A DNA stretch of 32,758 bases, from the NCBI GenBank assembly GCA_025360185.1, contig JANYCR010000437.1, positions 1 through 32,758 of the forward strand. The letters are read 5' to 3'. The notes beneath the pieces are model-generated. The model had not been told where the DNA came from and made no database searches. It was given only the letters and a program-made list of their open reading frames with translations. This DNA is from Leptospiraceae bacterium. GTDB taxonomy: Bacteria; Spirochaetota; Leptospiria; Leptospirales; Leptospiraceae. The first letter of the stretch is position 1; each line of letters opens with the position of its first letter. Positions 24,939-32,758 of the stretch are shown piece by piece. The translations under genes and the position numbers were made by a program.

Positions 24939-26169
24939 TTTTAAAAATGCTTATATATTAATCGTTGACGATACACCTAAAAATATTCAACTCCTTGGCA
25001 CTATTTTAAAAAATATTGGTTACAAGATTATCGTCGCGACTAACGGATTGCAAGCACTGGGAATTTTAGAAAAAATTAAACCTGATTTAATTCTTCTTGA
25101 TGTTATGATGCCTGAACTGGATGGGTATGAAACTTGTAAAAGAATAAAGGCAACGGATAATTTAAAAAATATTCCCATCATTTTTTTAACAGCGAAAACT
25201 CAACCAGAAGATATTGTAAAGGGCTTTGACTTGGGCGCAGTGGATTATATCGTTAAACCTTTCAACTCTAGTGAATTAGCGGCAAGAGTAAAAACACATT
25301 TGGAACTCAAGTTTAATCAGGATATGCTACAAACTCTACTCAATTTTCAGCGAGACATGGTCTTAATGACTGATGGAGAAAAAGTTATTGCGGCTAATTA
25401 TAGTTTTTTGCAATTTACAGATTCAAAAAATATAGAAGAGTTTAATCAAAAATATCCAAACATAATGACTTTCCTTGATTTCGGAACTGGCTCCGACAAG
25501 GATAAGAATTCAAGTTTAAAACTTCAAAGACTTCCAAACGATGAAGAGTTTCAAGTTAAAATGAAAACAGCAAATGATATAACTCTAATTTTTAGAATCA
25601 AACAAAATATTGTTCCGGAAAAAGAAGTTAGTATCTTGAGTCTAACAGATATTACCCAATTAGAAAATCAAAAAAATAGCTTAGAAGAAAAAGCAAGTAT
25701 CGACGAACTAACAAAAGTATACAATAGAACAAAATTCCAACAACTTTTTAAGCAAACGATAGAAGAAAACAAAATTAACCCTAGATCAATTTGTCTGGTA
25801 ATTTTCGACATCGATCATTTTAAAAAAATAAATGATACGTATGGTCATAATAAAGGCGATGAAGTTTTAGTAAATATTTCGCAGTTCATTAAAGCTCATA
25901 TTCGGATGTCAGATATTCTTTGTCGATGGGGTGGAGAAGAGTTTACACTATTACTTGTAGGTTCCAATATTGAAGACGGAATTAAAATTTGTGAAAAAAT
26001 TCGGATGCTCGTAGAGAAATATCCATTTATTGAAGATCGTCCTGTCACGATGAGCATGGGAATTAGTCAATATTTACTAACAGATACATTAGAATCTTTT
26101 GTGGCTAGGGCGGATAACGCTCTTTATAGAGCAAAAAAAAGCGGACGAAATAGGACAGAGAGAAATTGA
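24928..26169 (+). CDS. Response regulator with GGDEF diguanylate cyclase
   Basis: The protein has 413 residues. The receiver domain (about 8-125) has Asp14/Asp15, the phospho-acceptor Asp58 in LILLDVMMPE, the Thr in FLTAK and Lys110 in VKPF. A middle region (about 135-245) looks like a worn PAS domain ending SLTDITQLENQKN. The GGDEF domain (about 250-413) starts DELTKVYNRTKFQQL, carries FDIDHFKKINDTYGHNKGD, and has GGEEF at 335-339. An RxxD product-inhibition site (Arg326-Asp329) lies five residues upstream. The domain is therefore predicted to make c-di-GMP and to be feedback-inhibited. It is most likely phosphorylated by the overlapping upstream kinase. Confidence 0.93.
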   Translation: MLTNFKNAYILIVDDTPKNIQLLGTILKNIGYKIIVATNGLQALGILEKIKPDLILLDVMMPELDGYETCKRIKATDNLKNIPIIFLTAKTQPEDIVKGFDLGAVDYIVKPFNSSELAARVKTHLELKFNQDMLQTLLNFQRDMVLMTDGEKVIAANYSFLQFTDSKNIEEFNQKYPNIMTFLDFGTGSDKDKNSSLKLQRLPNDEEFQVKMKTANDITLIFRIKQNIVPEKEVSILSLTDITQLENQKNSLEEKASIDELTKVYNRTKFQQLFKQTIEENKINPRSICLVIFDIDHFKKINDTYGHNKGDEVLVNISQFIKAHIRMSDILCRWGGEEFTLLLVGSNIEDGIKICEKIRMLVEKYPFIEDRPVTMSMGISQYLLTDTLESFVARADNALYRAKKSGRNRTERN

Positions 26170-27266
26170 TTCCAAGAGATTTTTTCATTGAAGATAGACT
26201 GGAGAAATACCGGTTAACCGCAGGTTGTAACCTAGGCGAAAGCGGCTTACGAAACTATACCGTAAGGGAGCTTTTTAATAAGCTTGAAATTCAATTCGAG
26301 ACAATTAAATGTATTTCGCTAGCGGATTCTCCTAATCGAGGACGAGAAGATCTCAGAGTAGAAATAGCAAATCTATATGAAAATATTTCTCCCGAGCAAG
26401 TTCTGATTACGACGGGAACGAGTGAAGCACTGTATATTTTATTTAATCTACTAATTGAGAAAAATGATATAGTTTCCTTGCTAACACCAGCATTCCAAGC
26501 GTTATACGAAATACCTCTCATGCTTGGTGCAAAAATTCAGGCAGTGGAAGTTCTTGATTATCTTCCCTTCGATAAATTGTTTTCGGATAACGTTAAGTTG
26601 GCTATATTAAATCATCCGCACAACCCTACAGGCATTGGACTAGGACAAGAAGAGATCGACACTCTAAAAAAATCCTTACCTAAGTTTGGCGGTTACACTT
26701 TATTTGACGAACACTATCGTTTTTTAGATTATAAGAATGATTTAAGTTTTTCTGGAGCAGGCTTAACCGATAAATGTTTTGCAACCGGCTCTATTACGAA
26801 GTGCTTTGGAGTGACTGGGCTTAGAATTGGTTGGCTAATCGGAGATGCCGCTAGACTGGAAAAAGCTCGCTCTTTTAAAGATTACTTGACGCATACAGTT
26901 AACCCCATTTCGGAATTTTTAGCTCTTGAAATTTTACGTAAACGAAAAAAGCTTATTCTTCCAATTAAAAATAATATTTCAGAAAATATACAAACTCTTT
27001 CGGATAACGTTTCCCTTTTATCGGGAATAGAATCGTTCCGCGCTCCTGATGGAGGGCTTGTTAGCTTTGTAAAATTGAAAGAAGGAATTATCTCTGAGAA
27101 TTATGCTGATTTGCTACTTGAACAGTGCGACATATTCGTATTACCCGGTAGTAATTTCGAGAGAGAAGGATTTATACGCATCGGATTTGGGGAAACTCCC
27201 GAAAGATTTAAAGCTGGAATAGAAAGATGGAAAAATTTAAAGATTGCAAAGGAAGTCTTACTTTAA
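26166..27266 (+). CDS. PLP-dependent class I/II aminotransferase
   Basis: This fold-type I aminotransferase has 366 residues. NHPHNPTG (149-156) supplies the Asn that contacts PLP, LFDEHYRF (179-186) supplies Asp181 and Tyr184, and TGSITKCFG carries the Schiff-base Lys212. GLRIGW contains the phosphate-binding Arg, and the C-terminal FIRIGFG the carboxylate-binding Arg. It resembles general aspartate/aromatic or capreomycidine-synthase-like members, and the substrate cannot be read from sequence. The start is a TTG overlapping the preceding TGA as TTGA, so translation should be coupled to the diguanylate cyclase gene. Its pathway partners are not obvious in the window. Confidence 0.87.
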   Translation: MIPRDFFIEDRLEKYRLTAGCNLGESGLRNYTVRELFNKLEIQFETIKCISLADSPNRGREDLRVEIANLYENISPEQVLITTGTSEALYILFNLLIEKNDIVSLLTPAFQALYEIPLMLGAKIQAVEVLDYLPFDKLFSDNVKLAILNHPHNPTGIGLGQEEIDTLKKSLPKFGGYTLFDEHYRFLDYKNDLSFSGAGLTDKCFATGSITKCFGVTGLRIGWLIGDAARLEKARSFKDYLTHTVNPISEFLALEILRKRKKLILPIKNNISENIQTLSDNVSLLSGIESFRAPDGGLVSFVKLKEGIISENYADLLLEQCDIFVLPGSNFEREGFIRIGFGETPERFKAGIERWKNLKIAKEVLL

Positions 27267-27301
27267 AAACTAGAAATTAAATTCACTTCAGAGTAGAATC
27301 T

Positions 27302-27778
27302 ATGAAAGAAAAAGTCCAACTAATTACAGAAGAATTATTTTCTTCCGTGTCCGAAAAAGCAAAACTCAGTCCTCGAAAACGGGCAAACCACAACTTCCAC
27401 GAACTAGCAGAAGTATACCAGAGATTTTTAAACGTGCTCACAAGAGGAACTTACGTTCAACCGCATAAGCATGAGAATCCGCCAAAGCCAGAAACATTCA
27501 TTGCGTTAAAAGGGAAACTTGGATTTTTAATTTTCGATGAGAATGGAAATATTACCGGAAAACACTTATTATCCGAAGATGGACCGATATACGGAATTGA
27601 TGTGCAGCCGGGTGTATGGCATGGGCTTGTTACACTCAGTGATGTATGTGTTTGCTTTGAAGGTAAGTCAGGACCCTATGACCCGAAAGAAGATAAATTT
27701 TTTGCAGCATGGGCACCGACAGAAGCGGATGACGCACGGTTTGCGACAATAGAAAAATGGGAGAAATTATTTACATGA
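27302..27778 (+). CDS. wbuC: WbuC-family cupin metalloprotein
   Basis: This 158-residue single-domain cupin matches the WbuC family, first noted in O-antigen clusters. The metal-binding motif reads QPHKHENPPKPETFIALKGK, with two His and one Glu, and a third His lies in VQPGVWHGLVTL. The N-terminal segment SPRKRANHNFHE and the C-terminal GPYDPKEDKFFA also fit. The function is not established; a role in modifying a surface sugar is guessed from gene neighbourhoods elsewhere. Here it sits between an aminotransferase and purB. Its TGA overlaps the purB ATG (ATGA). Confidence 0.83.
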   Translation: MKEKVQLITEELFSSVSEKAKLSPRKRANHNFHELAEVYQRFLNVLTRGTYVQPHKHENPPKPETFIALKGKLGFLIFDENGNITGKHLLSEDGPIYGIDVQPGVWHGLVTLSDVCVCFEGKSGPYDPKEDKFFAAWAPTEADDARFATIEKWEKLFT

Positions 27779-29076
27779 TAGATAGATACAGCAATCCAGA
27801 AATATCTAAGATATGGAGCCTCGAAAATAAATTCGAGATTTGGAAAGATATTGAAATCCTTGCCTGCGAAGCAAGAATGAATCGTGGAGAAATCCCTGAA
27901 GCAGATTTTAATGAAATTAAATCGAAGGCAAAATTTAAGGTAGAAGAAATTCTAAAACTAGAAGAAACCTTGCAACATGACGTAATTGCATTTTTAACAA
28001 ACTTGGGCTCTTACATAGGACCTGCCTCAAGGCATGTCCACCATGGATTAACTTCCTCAGACATCGGCGACACCGCGTTATGCGTTCAGATGAAACAAGC
28101 GATTGAACTTATCATCAAGCGAGTAGAAACGTTACTCGAAACAGTAAAAGAAAAAGCAATCCAAGAAAAGGATTCTCCCTGCATGGGAAGATCGCACGGA
28201 ATTCATGCAGAGCCAATGACTCTAGGTTTAAAATTCGCCCTCTTCTTTGCAGAGATGCAAAGAAATTTGGAACGACTCAAGCAAGCGCATAAAGAAATTT
28301 CTGTTGGAAAATTTTCCGGTGCGGTTGGGACTTATTCCAATATAGATCCACAGATTGAAGAATTCGTTTGCACAAAACTCGGGTTAGCCGTTGACCCAAT
28401 TACAACCCAAGTAATCACACGAGATCGCCATGCATTTTATCTTTCGATATTAGGGCTAACAGCATCTAGCCTTGACAGAATGGCGACAGAAATTCGACTC
28501 TTACAAAAAACAGAAGGGCGCGAAGTAGAAGAGCCATTCTCCAAAGGACAAAAGGGATCTTCCGCAATGCCGCATAAACGAAATCCAGTCATCTGCGAGC
28601 GCATAAGCGGAATAGCACGTGTTATCCGTTCAAACGTAAATGTAGGATTTCAGGACATGCAACTCTGGCACGAGAGAGATATATCTCATTCTTCCGCAGA
28701 ACGAATTGTATTACCTGATTCTACGATTGCTTTAGATTATATACTTGATAAAATGAATTATGTAATTAAAAATCTGCATATCTATCCAGATGCAAGCGAG
28801 CGGGTTCTTGGTATTACCCGAGGGCTTATTTTTTCACAGAAACTAATGCTTGCTATGATAGAGCGCGGTGGAATTTCCCGCGAGAAGGCTTATGAAAAAG
28901 TCCAGTCTCATGCAATGGCTGTTTGGGCAAATCAAAATGAAACAATGAAATCAAGGCTTTTAGCCGATGGTGAGGTGAATCAAGTGTTAACCGCAAAAGT
29001 GCTGGATGAAATTTGTGATATCAAGCCTTATCTGGCTCGTATTGATGTGATTTACAAAAGGTTGGGACTAATATGA
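27775..29076 (+). CDS. purB: Adenylosuccinate lyase
   Basis: PurB cleaves SAICAR and adenylosuccinate, releasing fumarate, in purine synthesis. The protein has 433 residues from the ATG at 27775, which gives MIDRYSNPEI, the classical N-terminus. An in-frame ATG at 27757 is less likely. The active-site segments are HHGLTSSDIGDTA, GRSHGIHAEPMTLG and the fumarase/lyase signature GSSAMPHKRNP. Length and motifs match Bacillus PurB. The start overlaps the wbuC stop and the stop overlaps the next gene's start, both as ATGA. A housekeeping enzyme is thus embedded in a signalling and surface-protein run. Confidence 0.95.
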   Translation: MIDRYSNPEISKIWSLENKFEIWKDIEILACEARMNRGEIPEADFNEIKSKAKFKVEEILKLEETLQHDVIAFLTNLGSYIGPASRHVHHGLTSSDIGDTALCVQMKQAIELIIKRVETLLETVKEKAIQEKDSPCMGRSHGIHAEPMTLGLKFALFFAEMQRNLERLKQAHKEISVGKFSGAVGTYSNIDPQIEEFVCTKLGLAVDPITTQVITRDRHAFYLSILGLTASSLDRMATEIRLLQKTEGREVEEPFSKGQKGSSAMPHKRNPVICERISGIARVIRSNVNVGFQDMQLWHERDISHSSAERIVLPDSTIALDYILDKMNYVIKNLHIYPDASERVLGITRGLIFSQKLMLAMIERGGISREKAYEKVQSHAMAVWANQNETMKSRLLADGEVNQVLTAKVLDEICDIKPYLARIDVIYKRLGLI

Positions 29077-30041
29077 AATATATTCATTTTTTAATAATCA
29101 TTGCAATGGCTAACTCTGCATTATTCGCTGAAACAGCCAAGCCAATTCAAAACCGAGTTCTATCAGGTCTAATTATTAGACACGGTGATATAGTAGATTC
29201 CATTCGCCCGATTTACGGAGAGATAGATGCAAATGGAAAAATAGAAGACTTAGCTTTTGGAAGCGCGCAAGTCGGTGGAAATGGTGGGACTGAAAAAATA
29301 GTTCTAAAACAAGGTTATGTAATCGTTGGATTTTACATGGACAAGGGAAATTATTTTGGTGCAATGCATATCGGTAAACTTCGAATTATCTGGCAGAAGT
29401 GGAGTCGAATCAAGCCAGAGGGAGATTTAATTTTATCTGACAGTTATAGCACGGCAAACCATATGACTGATGTAGTTAAAATAGAATTATCCGCACCGAA
29501 GGGTTCTTTTATTAGGGGGTTAAATGCAAGTGCAACAGAGCATACGAATGGAGATAATTTTTTATCTGAAATCCAAATCGAAGTTGCAAATGAATCCTCT
29601 AAAAAAAGTTACATTGGAACTGCGGCTAATACAAATACTCCTTCTATCACTTATTCAGTAGAAGTAGAAATTATTTCTGGATTTAACAAAGGAAAGATTG
29701 CAAAGGGAAATTTTTCTTATAATATTTTTGGAATAAGGGGAGAAGGAGAAGAATTTTTAGATGTATCGGAGATAGAATTCACTTATGACAACGATAGGTA
29801 TACGCGAGATACATTTGACGCTGTTCCCAAAATTCGACTCATAGATGGAAAGTTTAAAGAAATCCAATTTACCGGCGGACCGCAAACCAAACGCTTTGGG
29901 ATTAACAGCGGTTTCAATCGAAATCAATTTGGCAGGGATTCCGAAATTTTTATTTTAAAAGGTGAGGATTACTTCGGTTATCTCAATGCGGAGACTTATG
30001 TAGAAGGAGCGGGTAAGGTTAAATACAAGAAGGTGAAATAA
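29073..30041 (+). CDS. Secreted jacalin-like lectin domain protein
   Basis: The protein has 322 residues. The N-terminus has a signal peptide (KYIHFLIIIAMANSALFA, cleavage near 20-22) without a lipobox Cys. Residues about 28-165 follow a beta-prism, jacalin-like pattern: LIIRHGDIVDSIRPIYGEI, then VGGNGGTEKIVLKQGYVIVG and MHIGKLRI. Residues about 175-322 are a second beta-rich region with GNFSYNIFG and FDAVPKIRLIDGK, reminiscent of beta-sandwich modules in secreted PEP-CTERM-type proteins. Jacalin domains bind carbohydrate, but the ligand here is unknown. The ATG overlaps the purB stop by 4 nt. The match is by pattern only. Confidence 0.6.
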   Translation: MKYIHFLIIIAMANSALFAETAKPIQNRVLSGLIIRHGDIVDSIRPIYGEIDANGKIEDLAFGSAQVGGNGGTEKIVLKQGYVIVGFYMDKGNYFGAMHIGKLRIIWQKWSRIKPEGDLILSDSYSTANHMTDVVKIELSAPKGSFIRGLNASATEHTNGDNFLSEIQIEVANESSKKSYIGTAANTNTPSITYSVEVEIISGFNKGKIAKGNFSYNIFGIRGEGEEFLDVSEIEFTYDNDRYTRDTFDAVPKIRLIDGKFKEIQFTGGPQTKRFGINSGFNRNQFGRDSEIFILKGEDYFGYLNAETYVEGAGKVKYKKVK

Positions 30042-30051
30042 TATATTTCTC

Positions 30052-30381
30052 ATGAAACCAATCACTTTCCTACTCCTACTCTCCCTTCTAAATTGCTTTA
30101 CTGTATATAAAAAAGACGAAACCGTTCTCGAAAAAGAAACACTAGAAACAAAAGATGTAAAAGGTGAGTTTGATCTTTCTGAGCAAGCAATGGGAGATCA
30201 GAAGATAACTAGTATTATCCTGAAATACAATAAAACAAAGGAATCAGCAAAGTGTAATGCACAGTATCCAAAAATAGCTACGATAAATGAAAATCTATAT
30301 CAATATGAAATTAACAGTTTGAAAAGGGAATATTGTGGTGGGATCGGGATACCTGGAACGGTTACTTATAAGTGCAGCTAA
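30052..30381 (+). CDS. Small lipoprotein, unknown function
   Basis: The 109-residue protein has a signal peptide ending LLLSLLNC with the lipidated Cys at residue 15. The mature part of about 95 residues is Lys/Glu-rich and has three further Cys residues (AKCNAQY, REYCGG, YKCS at the very end), which could form disulphides outside the cytoplasm. I recognise no family. It follows the jacalin-like gene by 10 nt and is probably the last gene of the run. A hairpin overlaps its stop codon. Confidence 0.65.
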   Translation: MKPITFLLLLSLLNCFTVYKKDETVLEKETLETKDVKGEFDLSEQAMGDQKITSIILKYNKTKESAKCNAQYPKIATINENLYQYEINSLKREYCGGIGIPGTVTYKCS

Positions 30382-30396
30382 TAAAAAGTAACCGTT
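30357..30396. terminator. Hairpin at convergent gene junction
   Basis: AACGGTTACTT (30357-30367) and AAGTAACCGTT (30386-30396) are perfect 11-bp inverted arms with an 18-nt loop. They span the stop codon of the small lipoprotein gene, just before the convergent TPR gene end at 30400. Neither strand shows a clear T-tract after the stem, so it may act as an RNA 3'-end stabiliser or a weak bidirectional terminator. Confidence 0.35.
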
Positions 30397-30399
30397 TAG

Positions 30400-31980
30400 C
30401 TATCTCGTTGAACAATACTTTTGCAAGTCTGCGTTAAATTCTGTATTGCCTCTCATTTTAGATATTTGGAAATCAGTGCATGCTTCCTCGTATTTTTTTA
30501 ATTTAAAGTAGGCATTCGCTCGTTGAGAATAATTAATTGGGTCGTCTGGATTAATTTTAATAGCAGAATTATAATCTTGAAACGCCCCATCCAAATCGCC
30601 TTTGGAAATTTTTATATTGCCTCTATTTGAATAGGCTAGATCAAAGTTTGGGTCGATTTCTATTGCCCTAGAATAATCTTTCAAGGCTTTATCCAAATCT
30701 TTTAAATATTGATAACAAATACCTCTTCCATTAAATGCATTTTCATTCAAGTGATTAATTGAAATTGCCTGGCTGTAATCATCAATTGCCTCTTTATATT
30801 TTTTTAAGTCAGAAAATGCATTGGCTCGATTCACATAGAGGGATTCATTCTTCGGATTTAATTTTATTGCTACATCGTAATCTAGGATCGCATCTTCTTT
30901 ATTTCCCATTCTAGATTTAGTAATACCTCTATTATTGTAAGCATAATCACTTTTGGGGTTAATTCGAATTGCCTCGTTGAAGTCCAGAATAGCTTCTTTA
31001 TAGTTTTTCATTTTTGTTTTTATTCTGCCTCTCGCAATATAGCCTTCTGGATAATCGGGATTTAACGCAATACTTGAGTTAACATCTTTTAAAGCTCCCT
31101 CGAGATCATTTTGTTTCATCTTTAAGACAGCTCTTTCAGTAAATTGTTTGTACATTTTTGGAAAGTTTTTTAAGATTTCATCGTAAAACTTAATTTGCTT
31201 AAGATTGGCTTGCTCTTTTTCTTTTTTGCCAGCAAAGAAATGCTCGAAGAATGGATCAACGTAATAATTTGCGGAAGAGGATTCACTTGCTAACCTATAA
31301 TCTTGTAATGCCCCAGCTTTATCTCCCTGAGTTAACTTTATATCAGCTCGATAATAATAATCAGAGTAAATAGATTTATTAAGATCAATTAATCTAGTAT
31401 AATCTTCTAAAGCTCCTGTTTTATTTCCTAATTCAAATCTAATTTTTGCGCGTAATCGATAAGCATTTATGTAATCCGATTTTTCTCGAACAGCAGAATC
31501 TAAATTTTTTTCAGCTTCTTCTTTTTTTCCTATTCTATATAATATTAATCCGCGTCCATAATAGCATAACCCATCGTATTTATTTATATCTAAGCATTTA
31601 TTAAAATCCTTTAAGGCGGGATCATATTCAGTCAATTCAGCATAAGAAAAACCTCTATTTTTGAAAAAATGGGAATTGGTAGAATCTAATTGAATTGCCT
31701 TATCGGAGTCTGCGATCGCACCCTTGAAATCTTTTAAAGAATGTTTTGCACTTCCTCTATAATTATAAGCAAGGGCAAAATTTGGATTTAACTCAATTGC
31801 CTGCGAGTAATCAGCAATTGCCTTTTCGTAGTTAAAAGAATCAAAGAATTTATTTCCACGATAATAAAACTGTGCGGCAGTTTTCGGTTCTGGAGCATTT
31901 AATTTCTCTTCTTTTTTTGGAATAGAGCAAGAGCAATAAAATAGAAAATATGATACAAAAAATAAAACTGTTAGTTTCAT
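30400..31980 (-). CDS. TPR-repeat lipoprotein
   Basis: The protein has 526 residues. The signal peptide ends FLFYCSCS, so the lipidated residue is Cys16 or Cys18. From about residue 36 nearly the whole chain is tetratricopeptide repeats of the Y..RG......YE.AI.DY..AI...P type, about 13 units of 34 residues. They are interrupted near residues 225-265 by an irregular stretch (YVDPFFEHFFAGKKEKEQ). TPR arrays act as protein-binding scaffolds, and this one should be anchored in the periplasm or on the surface. The target is unknown. The long tandem similarity also makes it prone to repeat-number change. It starts 24 nt after the helicase stop. Confidence 0.88.
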   Translation of the reverse strand: MKLTVLFFVSYFLFYCSCSIPKKEEKLNAPEPKTAAQFYYRGNKFFDSFNYEKAIADYSQAIELNPNFALAYNYRGSAKHSLKDFKGAIADSDKAIQLDSTNSHFFKNRGFSYAELTEYDPALKDFNKCLDINKYDGLCYYGRGLILYRIGKKEEAEKNLDSAVREKSDYINAYRLRAKIRFELGNKTGALEDYTRLIDLNKSIYSDYYYRADIKLTQGDKAGALQDYRLASESSSANYYVDPFFEHFFAGKKEKEQANLKQIKFYDEILKNFPKMYKQFTERAVLKMKQNDLEGALKDVNSSIALNPDYPEGYIARGRIKTKMKNYKEAILDFNEAIRINPKSDYAYNNRGITKSRMGNKEDAILDYDVAIKLNPKNESLYVNRANAFSDLKKYKEAIDDYSQAISINHLNENAFNGRGICYQYLKDLDKALKDYSRAIEIDPNFDLAYSNRGNIKISKGDLDGAFQDYNSAIKINPDDPINYSQRANAYFKLKKYEEACTDFQISKMRGNTEFNADLQKYCSTR

Positions 31981-32004
31981 AATATCCTTCTTTAAATTAA
32001 TTTT

Positions 32005-32757
32005 TTAATAAATCCTATCTCTTTTCTTTTGTAAAATAGAAGACGCGCGATGCAAGCGATTTTCTAATTTTATCTTTTCAGGATCAGGTGCAACTTGTGC
32101 TACTTTTTTTGGAGAAGGATGCTTATGCAAAATAATTTCAGGCAATTCAATATTACCCGTCAATAGACAACGAATCAAACTACGAGTGCAAGCTACAGAA
32201 GCATTGGACTCCTCTAATAGCTCCTGTAAGTCACGATTTTCAAGCCCAGTTGGATTTGCAGTGACACACGAAGGACAGCCTGCTTCACATTCACACTCGT
32301 CGATAATAGCAAGGCAGAGTTCTAATGCATCAAAAATTTTATCGTAAATCTTTTCTGCATAACCTACTCCACCTTCATGTGCGTCATAGAGATAAAGAGC
32401 AGATTTCCAGTCGTTGCGAGTTACCTCCGTAAAAGAAACGTCAGTATGTATATCAGAAACATCTGCCATACAAAGACTGGGGGCGGAGCGTTTTAAAATA
32501 TAACTCAAACCATAAAGCGCAGCTTCCGAATAACGCTTGTCAACCGCTTCGATTGCCTTTAGCCAGAGTGGTGGCGGATAAAGGCAAAGCCCTGTTGTAT
32601 CATAAATAAACGGAGGCAAAGTAATCGGACCATAACCAATGTTCTCATGCGAGCGCTCTTTTATTTTTTTGTATAGCTTGGGTTGTTTGTTTACATTGAC
32701 TTCACCAAAATTTAGAAGCGCACCTTGCACCTCTTTGGTCTCATCAACCTCAGTCAT
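32005..32757 (-). CDS. MrfA-like DEAD-box helicase, C-terminal DUF1998 part (partial)
   Basis: Only the C-terminal 250 residues lie in the window, and the ATG at the very edge is probably internal. The sequence matches the DUF1998 end of MrfA/YprA-type helicases: LPPFIYDTTGLCLYPPPLW (47-65), then LYLYDAHEGGVGYAEKIYD (121-139). It continues into a Cys cluster (Cys155, 157, 161, 164 in CECEAGCPSC) that binds zinc in this family. MrfA of Bacillus acts with MrfB in repair of mitomycin-type damage. Helicase motifs I-VI would be to the right of the edge. A basic C-terminal tail of about 60 residues extends past the usual domain. Confidence 0.82.
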   Translation of the reverse strand: MTEVDETKEVQGALLNFGEVNVNKQPKLYKKIKERSHENIGYGPITLPPFIYDTTGLCLYPPPLWLKAIEAVDKRYSEAALYGLSYILKRSAPSLCMADVSDIHTDVSFTEVTRNDWKSALYLYDAHEGGVGYAEKIYDKIFDALELCLAIIDECECEAGCPSCVTANPTGLENRDLQELLEESNASVACTRSLIRCLLTGNIELPEIILHKHPSPKKVAQVAPDPEKIKLENRLHRASSILQKKRDRIY

Positions 32758-32758
32758 A

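Noticed and set aside
30400-31980. Tandem repeats in this region as possible CRISPR or satellite DNA
   Set aside because: The periodicity is 102 nt and in frame, and it encodes TPR units with variable sequence.

Overview
The window looks like chromosomal DNA of a spirochaete of the family Leptospiraceae. The evidence is low GC, many small lipoproteins with relaxed spirochaetal lipoboxes (NC, EC, GC and LNC before the cleavage site), a plastid-type ferredoxin-NADP reductase, several 7TM-DISM signalling proteins, and RemA, FapA and LpoB homologues. This placement is inferred from gene content, not from a marker-gene tree. I see no insertion sequence, prophage, CRISPR array or rRNA operon. The DNA is dense, with many 1-18 nt overlaps between genes, including three convergent pairs whose ends overlap.

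Layout. Positions 1-3300 hold a lipoprotein, a broken higBA toxin-antitoxin locus in which the HigB toxin is reduced to its N-terminal half, a DUF2459 lipoprotein and a PHB-depolymerase-like esterase lipoprotein. Positions 3276-6366, minus strand, form a tightly coupled operon: FNR, a PC4-type ssDNA-binding protein and an LTA-synthase-like sulfatase. The sulfatase appears to start at a non-standard CTG inside a CTGA overlap. A tRNA-Lys(CTT) follows at 6469-6544. Positions 6699-11714 hold a small membrane protein, a 7TM-DISM/PP2C/TPR phosphatase, an unlisted 3' fragment of a DUF962 (Mpo1-like) gene, a GT2 glycosyltransferase, an atypical ClpS and an LpoB-like lipoprotein. Positions 11825-13781 hold a NeuB-family synthase and a frameshifted membrane receptor gene. 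Positions 13774-18087, minus strand, are fapA, a coiled-coil membrane protein, remA, gmk and rsmD, nearly gapless. A proline-rich lipoprotein follows.

Positions 19706-30381, plus strand, hold a long co-directional run whose genes mostly overlap or nearly touch. Its order is a 7TM-DISM receptor with a degenerate class III cyclase domain, a multi-PAS histidine kinase, a REC-GGDEF response regulator, a PLP aminotransferase, a WbuC cupin, PurB, a secreted jacalin-like protein and a small lipoprotein. The first three genes read as one signalling module: a probable pseudo-cyclase receptor, a membrane kinase and an intact c-di-GMP output enzyme. The window ends with a TPR lipoprotein and the C-terminal part of an MrfA-like DUF1998 helicase.

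The strongest points for follow-up are the pseudo-cyclase (four of six catalytic positions replaced) in front of the kinase and diguanylate cyclase pair, the CTG start of the LtaS-like gene, the decayed HigB, the DUF962 remnant, and the secreted lectin-like gene coupled to purB. I found no clearly new defence or mobile system.
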